A DNA stretch of 10,970 nucleotides from SAR202 cluster bacterium (GTDB taxonomy: Bacteria; Chloroflexota; Dehalococcoidia; UBA3495), in the NCBI GenBank assembly GCA_009392775.1, contig VFFT01000056.1:1-10970 (forward strand), written 5' to 3'. Of the stretch, positions 1 through 5,975 are shown in pieces. The translations under genes and the position numbers were made by a program. The number at the start of each line of letters is the position of its first letter. Positions within the stretch are counted from its first letter, which is position 1. Under the pieces are notes generated by a model, which was given only the letters and a program-made list of their open reading frames with translations, ran no database searches and had not been told where the DNA came from.

Positions 1-4
1 CGAT

Positions 5-1372
5 ATGACTACCATAGCCGAACGAATGGCCCAATTTTCATGTTCTCTAACGTACGATGAAATACCTGCAGATGTGGTACATCTTGCTAAACGTATGATG
101 ATCGACACGATTGGATGTGCAATCGGCGGATACACTAGTGAACCGAGTAAGATTGCTCGAGATTTGGCGTCAACTGTTATCTCTCTTAACCCCTGTACCG
201 TTATAGGCAGTGGTCAAGAAAGCAGTCCGGATTTAGCTACTTATGCGAATGGAGTCATGATTCGTTATCTTGATTACAATGACGGATACACTGCTAAACA
301 ATCCGGACATCCGAGCGACAGCATTGCTGCTGTCTTGTCAGCTACCGAATTGGCTGGTCAGGGTGGCAAGAGAGCTATTGTTTCAACCATCGTCGCATAT
401 GAAATCTTCTGTCGATTGGGTGATGCAGCAAACTTGGACTATTTGGGTTTTGATCATGTCACGAATGGATGTGTAGCAAGCGTTTTAGGCGCAGCGAGAG
501 GGATGGGCCTATCCGTAGAACATACAACTCAAGCTATTAATCTGGCTATAGCACCAAATATAGCCCTTCATCAAACCAGAGTAGAAGTATTGTCGCATTG
601 GAAAGGATGTGCATATGCTAATGCTAGTAGGAATGCAGTATTTGCGGCTTTGCTTGCTGAGAGAGGACTAACCGGCCCAGCTCCCATTTTTGAAGGAGTA
701 AATGGATTCTTCAAGGTTGTAACTCGTGATTCGTATGAGCTAGATCAGTTTGGCGGTAATGGAGAGCCCTTCAAAATTTCGGAGTGTACGATCAAGAGAT
801 TTCCTCTAGGGTTGTATTCCCAAACCGTGGTTCAGGCTGCGCTGGAAGCTAGGGACAAAGTACCAAACTTTGATGTTGACGAAGTTGCAGAGGTTAATAT
901 ACGGACGTTGACAAGGGCTATCAACATTATGGCCGATGACGAAGAGAAATGGGACCCTAAGACTAGGGAAACTGCCGATCATAGTATGCCCTATACAACC
1001 GCTGTTGCACTGACTTACGGTTTTGTTAACCAAAATCACTTTGATGATGAATATATTAGGAACGAAAAATTATTGTCTTTGACTAGTAAAGTAAAAATTG
1101 AAGAGTCTGAGGAAGCAAATCTTAGGGTTCCTGAAGCTATGCTATGTTATATGGATGTAGTAATGAAGTCGGGAGAAAAATATTCCTCTGAAGTTCCATA
1201 CCACAAGGGGCATTATAAAAACCCTATGACCGACGAGGAAGTTGAATTTAAATTTCGCTCATTGGTCAAAGATTTGTTGAGCCCAGCCCAGACTGATGAG
1301 CTTTTAACTCGTCTGTGGGACCTTGAAAACATAGATGATATCGGCGAAGTTATGAGGCTTACCAAAATCTGA
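5..1372 (+). CDS. MmgE/PrpD family protein (2-methylcitrate dehydratase / cis-aconitate decarboxylase-like)
   Basis: 455 aa, close to the family's usual 450-480. The family dehydrates or decarboxylates small tricarboxylic or related acids in the cytoplasm; the substrate here is unknown. Seen: an N-terminal TIAERMAQF start typical of the family, DTIGCAIGG (34-42), YLDYND (88-93), HPSDS (102-106), GFDHVTNG (148-155), HWKG (198-201), IKRFP (263-267) and ADHSMPY (324-330). By comparison with PrpD and cis-aconitate decarboxylase, D93, H102, H151, K200 and K264 fall at conserved active-site positions. The histidine often found after the KxxFP segment appears to be Y271 (LGLYSQ), so the reaction may differ from methylcitrate dehydration. 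No prpB or prpC neighbour is present. The ATG lies 4 bases from the window edge, so no ribosome binding site can be seen, but the family-like N terminus supports the start. The gene converges on the next with a 28-base gap and no clear hairpin. Confidence 0.9.
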   Translation: MTTIAERMAQFSCSLTYDEIPADVVHLAKRMMIDTIGCAIGGYTSEPSKIARDLASTVISLNPCTVIGSGQESSPDLATYANGVMIRYLDYNDGYTAKQSGHPSDSIAAVLSATELAGQGGKRAIVSTIVAYEIFCRLGDAANLDYLGFDHVTNGCVASVLGAARGMGLSVEHTTQAINLAIAPNIALHQTRVEVLSHWKGCAYANASRNAVFAALLAERGLTGPAPIFEGVNGFFKVVTRDSYELDQFGGNGEPFKISECTIKRFPLGLYSQTVVQAALEARDKVPNFDVDEVAEVNIRTLTRAINIMADDEEKWDPKTRETADHSMPYTTAVALTYGFVNQNHFDDEYIRNEKLLSLTSKVKIEESEEANLRVPEAMLCYMDVVMKSGEKYSSEVPYHKGHYKNPMTDEEVEFKFRSLVKDLLSPAQTDELLTRLWDLENIDDIGEVMRLTKI

Positions 1373-1400
1373 GGCATGACTTCAGCACCATAGGTTTGGC

Positions 1401-1796
1401 TTACTTTATATCTGGATGAAACCCAGAATGGTCTTCAAACGAACCTTTGTTGGGGTAAATCTGATGGTAAAGTCCGCGTGCTCGGTTGGTTATGTAACTA
1501 TGGGCACGGTCTCGTAATTCACTTGGCCTCTGCTGTTGCAGATGGTATTCAGGACTAAGTAGGGGACTCCCATCTTCTAGTTCCCATATGCAGAGGTATT
1601 TGAGTACTCCTTGTCCTTCTTCTAATTTAAATCTACGGGCGCTGATGTAGCCTGGAATTTCTAACCTTTCTACTAGGTGCTCTTCGTTATACCATTCGTT
1701 AAATTCATCTTCGTGGTCAGGATCAACTTCCATCATCACTACCATGATGGTGCTTCCGATATGCTGAGTTTCATGTTGCTTATCTTTCCCAGACAT
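1401..1796 (-). CDS. Small EthD-like / dimeric alpha-beta barrel domain protein
   Basis: 131 aa from the chosen ATG. Residues 14-75 look like a ferredoxin-like dimeric alpha/beta-barrel fold: a hydrophobic strand STIMVVMMEV (15-24), then FNEWYNEEHLVERLEIPGY (32-50) with the WYxxEHxxxR pattern, then SARRF (52-56) and KYLCIWELED (66-75). This is the layout of EthD-like and related small monooxygenase or isomerase-helper proteins. The tail (about 100-131) is hydrophilic and unassigned. An in-frame ATG 30 bases upstream would give 141 aa, but AGGAG lies 5 bases before the shorter start, which also matches the family's N terminus, so the shorter form is preferred. It has no signal peptide or membrane segment. 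It is divergent from the MFS gene and convergent with the PrpD-like gene, so it is probably transcribed alone. The reaction cannot be inferred. Confidence 0.82.
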   Translation of the reverse strand: MSGKDKQHETQHIGSTIMVVMMEVDPDHEDEFNEWYNEEHLVERLEIPGYISARRFKLEEGQGVLKYLCIWELEDGSPLLSPEYHLQQQRPSELRDRAHSYITNRARGLYHQIYPNKGSFEDHSGFHPDIK

Positions 1797-1801
1797 AACT
1801 A

Positions 1802-1806
1802 CTCCT
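1802..1806 (-). promoter_or_regulatory. Shine-Dalgarno site deciding the start of the EthD-like gene
   Basis: On the minus strand AGGAG stands 5 bases before the ATG at 1796. The longer in-frame start at 1826 has no comparable site, so this motif selects the 131-aa product. Confidence 0.7.
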
Positions 1807-1842
1807 ATTAACACGCTGAATGCCATTTAGCGGGCTTCGTAG

Positions 1843-1854
1843 TATATTAATATA
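1843..1854. promoter_or_regulatory. AT palindrome in the divergent spacer
   Basis: TATATTAATATA is a perfect 12-base palindrome in the spacer between the divergent EthD-like and MFS genes, about 47 bases before the minus-strand start. Read on the minus strand, TATATT could be a -10 box for the EthD-like gene, although no good -35 box precedes it. It could also be a small operator, or chance in AT-rich DNA. Confidence 0.25.
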
Positions 1855-1926
1855 TAGTTCATACTGCCGAATACCCTTTCATCAGTCAGAAGACCCTCAT
1901 TTCTTATAGTTTCATCCTAATGTCTT

Positions 1927-1957
1927 TTGTGATACGGAATATTAGTCGGCTTATAAG
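1927..1957 (+). promoter_or_regulatory. Candidate promoter of the MFS gene
   Basis: TTGTGA (1927-1932) and TATAAG (1952-1957) resemble -35 and -10 boxes, with a rather long 19-base spacer. Transcription would begin about 1964, leaving a leader of under 10 bases before the TTG start. That would suit the lack of a clear Shine-Dalgarno site. This is a pattern match only. Confidence 0.3.
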
Positions 1958-1971
1958 TTGATGGTTTTTGT

Positions 1972-3414
1972 TTGATTCAATCTATTATTAATAGTTCCAA
2001 CTACAAATGGTGGGTATTTGGAACTATAGCGATCGGTATATTCCTATCAGTTATGGATATTGGTGCTATTCAGGTAGCGCTACCAGTAATTGAGAGTTAT
2101 TTCCAAACAGATTTGCCTACCGTTCAATGGGTGGTTGTGGCATATGCCCTGTCTATCTGTGTATTACTGCTTCCTATGGGTAGGCTGGGAGACCTTATTG
2201 GTCGCAAACAGGTCTACATTGCGGGCTTCAGTATCTATGTCGTAGCGGCAGCTGTTTCGACTATTTCTCCTGATGTATTCATGCTGATAGGTTTTCGTAT
2301 AGCGCAAGGTGTTGGATCGGCAATGATTCAGAGTAACGCAATGGCGATGATTATCTCTGTATTTCCCAGTAGCGAACGCGGTAAGGCTCTCGGATCAAAC
2401 ATGAGTATAGTCGGATCGGGTTTTATAGTGGGACCTGCTCTTGGTGGGTTTCTGGTTAGTTATTTTGATTGGTGGGCTGTGTTTTTTATTAATGTGCCTA
2501 TTGGCATAGTCGCAATCTTGGTTGCTGTGTTAGTACTGAGATCAGACAAAGCGGCTAAGAATGATACTCCAACAAACCGCTTTGATTGGCTAGGGGCAAT
2601 ATTCTCTGGCGTTGCGTTATTCCTTTTGCTTTTGATTGTCGGAAATGGAACCAAGTTCGGGTGGGCATCCCCATTAATATTGATTTCAACAGGTTTATTT
2701 GTCATTTTCACAATGGGATTTATTTTCTGGGAACTACGTTACCCTCATCCAATGCTACAGTTGCGGCTGTTCAAAAGGCGTTTGGTAGCTCTCGGCGTCA
2801 CAGCGGGATGGCTATCTTTTTTCGGCATTTCAGCAACGCGGTTTCTATTGCCTTTCTATCTTCAGAAACTATTGGGTCTTACTCCGGGTCAAGTTGGCCT
2901 GCTATTGATCCCTGCAGCTGTGTGCATGATCATATTTGGGCCACTTAGTGGGCGATTATCGGACAGGTTCGGATGGCGATACTTGACCATGGGAGGGCTC
3001 GGATTATCTACTATGGCTTCGTTTGTTTTAGTACTAACCCTTACTGAAACCTCCTCAGTTATTTTGATTGTTGCTATGCTGATGCTCCAAAGTGCGGGAC
3101 TCGGACTGTTTAACTCTCCAAATAATAGTTCTATTTTTAGTGCTGTTGAACCGTCGGATTTTGGTGTTGTATCAGCATTAACGCAACTAGTTAGAAATTC
3201 TGCAAACGTCCTAAGTGTCGCTTTGGCTACCAGTATCGTAGTTACAGTAATGGCATTCAGGGGTGCGCCCCCTAGTTTGGATTCTGTTTCTCCCGATGTA
3301 GCTTTGGCTTTTGTAGATGGTTTGAGGTTGGCTTTCCTTGTATTGGGGTGCTTTACGTTAATAGGTTTCTTAATAGCATTCATACGGGGAGAGAGAGTAG
3401 TGGATTCCAACTAG
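1972..3414 (+). CDS. MFS multidrug-type exporter, DHA2 (EmrB/QacA) family, 14 TM
   Basis: 480 aa inner-membrane protein, the usual size for proton-driven 14-helix DHA2 exporters. Seen: TM1 running into MDIGAIQVALPVI (28-40), the counterpart of the family's LDxTIVNVALP signature; motif A GRLGDLIGRK (70-79); motif B RIAQGVGSAM (109-118); antiporter motif C GSGFIVGPALGGF (148-160); a second-half motif A copy GPLSGRLSDRFG (323-334); and PNNSS (383-387). Long hydrophobic stretches fill the rest, with a charged loop at about 190-206. Motif C points to export rather than uptake. The start is TTG: the only ATGs downstream lie inside or beyond TM1, and an in-frame stop at 1954-1956 limits the upstream side. 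No strong Shine-Dalgarno site is seen. The next gene follows on the same strand after 114 bases without a clear terminator, so co-transcription with the Mo-enzyme gene is possible. The substrate is unknown. Confidence 0.9.
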   Translation: MIQSIINSSNYKWWVFGTIAIGIFLSVMDIGAIQVALPVIESYFQTDLPTVQWVVVAYALSICVLLLPMGRLGDLIGRKQVYIAGFSIYVVAAAVSTISPDVFMLIGFRIAQGVGSAMIQSNAMAMIISVFPSSERGKALGSNMSIVGSGFIVGPALGGFLVSYFDWWAVFFINVPIGIVAILVAVLVLRSDKAAKNDTPTNRFDWLGAIFSGVALFLLLLIVGNGTKFGWASPLILISTGLFVIFTMGFIFWELRYPHPMLQLRLFKRRLVALGVTAGWLSFFGISATRFLLPFYLQKLLGLTPGQVGLLLIPAAVCMIIFGPLSGRLSDRFGWRYLTMGGLGLSTMASFVLVLTLTETSSVILIVAMLMLQSAGLGLFNSPNNSSIFSAVEPSDFGVVSALTQLVRNSANVLSVALATSIVVTVMAFRGAPPSLDSVSPDVALAFVDGLRLAFLVLGCFTLIGFLIAFIRGERVVDSN

Positions 3415-3417
3415 TAT

Positions 3418-3429
3418 GAATATATATTC
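3418..3429. repeat. 12-base AT palindrome after the MFS gene
   Basis: GAATATATATTC is a perfect palindrome 3 bases after the MFS stop codon and about 100 bases before the Mo-enzyme start. It could be a weak operator for the downstream gene. It is too AT-rich and short to form a convincing terminator, and chance is a real alternative. Confidence 0.2.
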
Positions 3430-3516
3430 GCTATTGAATGTTCTGCTCAGTAATTGAAAACTGATTTACTTATTTGTGGTACATTACCCGTGGAGGATCA
3501 CACTAGTTTCGAAGTT

Positions 3517-3522
3517 AAGGAG
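3517..3522 (+). promoter_or_regulatory. Shine-Dalgarno site deciding the Mo-enzyme start
   Basis: AAGGAG sits 6 bases before the ATG at 3529. The ORF is open back to a TTG at 3454, but that codon has no ribosome binding site and adds 25 residues without family character, so translation most likely begins at 3529. Confidence 0.8.
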
Positions 3523-3528
3523 ATTTTC

Positions 3529-5847
3529 ATGTTGGACTATAAACCTAATATCGTCCTATCGAACCAAGAATATAATGTTGTCGGTACGAGACCAGTACGC
3601 CATGACGGACCTGATAAGGTAATGGGCAGAGCGAGATATGCTGCTGATATACATCTTCCCCGTATGTTACATGCTAAGATCTTGAGAAGTCCTCATGCGC
3701 ATGCTGTTATTAAACATATTGATGCTAGTCAAGCGTTAGCTCTTCCTGGTGTCGTGACAGTAGTGACTGCTGATGATTTTCCTAACATATCTCCTGATTT
3801 ATCCGAACAGGATGAAGGAGCAGCTGTTAATTACGGTTTCTATAGTAGAAATGTTATCGCTAGAGAAAAAGCTCTGTATAAAGGTCACGCAATTGCTGCT
3901 GTAGCTGCTAATAGTCAGCATGTGGCCGAACAGGCTCTTAATTTAATTGACGTAGAATACGAGATTTTAGATCCAGTGTTAGATGCCTATGCCGCAATGG
4001 ATGAAGGAGCAGCGATTCTTCATGAGCGTTTAGTCATGTTGGCAAATCCAGCCCAACGCTCTGGGGGTTGGGGAGACGGGGGAACTCCTACCAATGTCTC
4101 AAATCATTTTGAATTCGAACTTGGTGAGGTAGAAGAAGGTTTCAAGGAGGCAGACGTAATTGTTGAACGAGAGTATCACACCAAGCCTGTGCATCAAGGT
4201 TATATTGAGCCTCATTCAGCCACTGCCCAATGGAATACGGATGACACCGTAACTATCTGGGCTAGTAGCCAAGGCCATTTTGCTCTCAGAGATCACACAT
4301 CTCGAATATTGGGCGTCTCCGTTTCAAGAGTAAAAGTTATCCCTATGGAAATAGGCGGTGGATTTGGAGGAAAAGGTCAGGGTGGCTGTTATATTGAACC
4401 GATCGTCGCTGCATTGGCTCGTAAGGCAGGGCAACCTGTAAAGTTAGCTATGAGTAGACCCGAAGTATTTGTCGGTACTGGCCCGACCGCTGGGACTCAT
4501 ATCAGAGTGAAACTTGGAGCGACTAAAGAGGGAAAGTTTACTGCTGCTCATGCGACATTGATATATGAAGCGGGTGCATTCCCAGGGTCTCCAGTACCAT
4601 CTGGATGTAGAACCATGTTAGCCCCGTACGAGATTCCTAACTCGTTTATAGAGGGCTACGATGTTGTAACTAACGTCCAGAAATCGGCAGCCTATAGGGC
4701 ACCCGGATCACCGCCTGCATCTTTTGCTGCCGAACAGGCAATAGACGAGTTGTGTGACCAACTCAACATGGATCCAGTGGAGTTCAGGTTGTTGAACGGA
4801 GCAAAGGAAGGCAGTCGACAGCCAACAGGCCCAGTCTACAGAAAGATTGGTTTTATAGAATGTATGCAAGCTGCTCAACAGCATCCTCATTGGAATACAC
4901 CATTGGAAGGTCCGAACAGAGGGCGGGGTATAGCTGCTGGTTGTTGGTTTAACGGCACTGGTCCAGCTAGCGCAGTGGTTAGTGTGACTCCTGACGGGAC
5001 AGTCAGCTTGGTAGAGGGCTCTCCCGATATTGGTGGGAGTAGGGCAGCTATGGCCATGCATGTTGCTGAGGTGCTTGGCATTGCTGCAGAAGATGTAAAG
5101 CCATCGATAGCTGATACTGACTCTATTGGATATAGTTCTGGGGCTGGTGGCAGCGGTGTAACTTTTAAGATGGGTACAGCTGTATATCAGGCTGCGGAGG
5201 ACGTTCGCGAACAGTTAATAGAAAGAGCAGCCAAGATTTGGGATGTATCAAAAGAAGATGTGGAATATGAGCACGGATCAATGAAACACAAATCTGATCC
5301 CGAATTGCAGCTCAGTTTTGGCCAAATAGCGCGTAGGTTAAATGGAACAGGTGGGCCAATAATAGGCAGAGGTACCGCTAACCCCGGAGGAGTTGGAAAT
5401 GCATTTGGTGTACATATTGTTGATGTGGAAGTAGACCCTGATACAGGGAAAGTTGATATATTGCGCTACACCACGATACAGGATGTGGGGAAAGCTATTC
5501 ACCCTAGCTATGTTGAAGGGCAAATTCAAGGAGGGGCTGTTCAGGGTATTGGTTGGGCGCTTAACGAAGAATATTACTTTAATGATGACGGCTCTATGAT
5601 GAATTCAAGTTTTCTTGATTACAGGATGCCGATAAGTTTAGACCTTCCTATGATTGATACTGTTTTAGTTGAAGTGGCGAATCCAGGCCATCCGTTAGGA
5701 GTGAGAGGAGTTGGTGAAGTCTGCTTAGTGCCTCCGATGGCGGCGGTTGCTAATGCCATATCTCATGCTATAGGTGCCAGAGTCGAGAACCTGCCTATGA
5801 ATCCAGGAGTAGTTCTGGAAACCATATGGAATAAGACCAATAGTTAG
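3529..5847 (+). CDS. Xanthine dehydrogenase-family molybdopterin-binding (large) subunit
   Basis: 772 aa, the normal length for the CoxL/XdhA-type catalytic subunit of molybdenum hydroxylases, which insert water-derived oxygen into C-H bonds of aldehydes, purines or aromatic rings. Seen (numbering from this ATG): an N-terminal a/b-hammerhead domain (VGTRPVRHDGPDKVMGRARY, 18-37); EPHSATAQW (227-235); the Mo-pterin glycine loop GGGFGGKG (276-283); AYRAPGSP (388-395) at the position that is AYRCSFR in true CO dehydrogenase; DPDTGKVDI (636-644); GGAVQGIGWAL near 668-678; and the catalytic glutamate in RGVGE (E730). The AYRAPG type fits a general hydroxylase, not CO oxidation. The usual small FeS (CoxS/XdhC-like) and FAD (CoxM-like) subunits are not adjacent. 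At 499-504 the sequence reads DIGGSR where many relatives have a GQG motif. The cofactor would be Mo-molybdopterin, probably the cytosine dinucleotide form. The substrate is unknown. Confidence 0.92.
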   Translation: MLDYKPNIVLSNQEYNVVGTRPVRHDGPDKVMGRARYAADIHLPRMLHAKILRSPHAHAVIKHIDASQALALPGVVTVVTADDFPNISPDLSEQDEGAAVNYGFYSRNVIAREKALYKGHAIAAVAANSQHVAEQALNLIDVEYEILDPVLDAYAAMDEGAAILHERLVMLANPAQRSGGWGDGGTPTNVSNHFEFELGEVEEGFKEADVIVEREYHTKPVHQGYIEPHSATAQWNTDDTVTIWASSQGHFALRDHTSRILGVSVSRVKVIPMEIGGGFGGKGQGGCYIEPIVAALARKAGQPVKLAMSRPEVFVGTGPTAGTHIRVKLGATKEGKFTAAHATLIYEAGAFPGSPVPSGCRTMLAPYEIPNSFIEGYDVVTNVQKSAAYRAPGSPPASFAAEQAIDELCDQLNMDPVEFRLLNGAKEGSRQPTGPVYRKIGFIECMQAAQQHPHWNTPLEGPNRGRGIAAGCWFNGTGPASAVVSVTPDGTVSLVEGSPDIGGSRAAMAMHVAEVLGIAAEDVKPSIADTDSIGYSSGAGGSGVTFKMGTAVYQAAEDVREQLIERAAKIWDVSKEDVEYEHGSMKHKSDPELQLSFGQIARRLNGTGGPIIGRGTANPGGVGNAFGVHIVDVEVDPDTGKVDILRYTTIQDVGKAIHPSYVEGQIQGGAVQGIGWALNEEYYFNDDGSMMNSSFLDYRMPISLDLPMIDTVLVEVANPGHPLGVRGVGEVCLVPPMAAVANAISHAIGARVENLPMNPGVVLETIWNKTNS

Positions 5848-5856
5848 ATTTTAGCG

Positions 5857-5890
5857 GAAATAGGGGTTGATCGTAATCAACCCTTATTTC
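5857..5890 (+). terminator. Hairpin terminator-like structure after the Mo-enzyme gene
   Basis: A 15-base stem (5857-5871 pairing with 5876-5890, all pairs Watson-Crick except one G-U) closes on the 4-base loop CGTA, starting 9 bases after the stop codon. Its size and position point to transcription termination. No run of T follows the stem, so it is not a classic intrinsic terminator; it may act in another way or protect the 3' end. Confidence 0.65.
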
Positions 5891-5904
5891 GGATATCCAA
5901 TAAC

Positions 5905-5923
5905 TGTTTCAGAAATGTTTCAG
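5905..5923 (+). promoter_or_regulatory. Tandem TGTTTCAG repeats upstream of the halogenase-like gene
   Basis: TGTTTCAG occurs at 5905-5912 and again at 5916-5923, a spacing of 11 bases or about one helical turn. The overlap also contains the odd palindrome TTTCAGAAA (5907-5915). Two copies on the same face of the helix upstream of a lone gene suggest binding of a regulator dimer. No regulator gene is nearby, so this is inference. Confidence 0.35.
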
Positions 5924-5933
5924 TATTAAATCG

Positions 5934-5948
5934 GATTAATTATTAATC
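5934..5948. promoter_or_regulatory. Inverted repeat upstream of the halogenase-like gene
   Basis: GATTAAT, a single T, then ATTAATC form a perfect inverted repeat with 7-base arms, ending 27 bases before the ATG at 5976. Its position in the likely promoter region suits an operator. It is AT-rich, so chance cannot be excluded. Confidence 0.35.
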
Positions 5949-5975
5949 GCTTAATTCGATACATTGTGGTGTTCA

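Noticed and set aside
2889..3410. A minus-strand 173-codon ORF inside the MFS gene
   Set aside because: Its translation has no recognisable domain and lies opposite a well-supported membrane protein; it is an antisense shadow. Other internal ORFs (such as 806-1039, 4708-5061, 6162-6506) were dropped for the same reason.
3454..3528. A 25-residue N-terminal extension of the Mo enzyme from a TTG codon
   Set aside because: No ribosome site at the TTG; AAGGAG immediately before the ATG at 3529 and family-like sequence beginning soon after favour the shorter form.
3529..5847. Aerobic CO dehydrogenase large subunit (coxL)
   Set aside because: The active-site loop reads AYRAPGSP, not the AYRCSFR of form I CO dehydrogenase, and coxM and coxS are absent, so only the general family name is supported.
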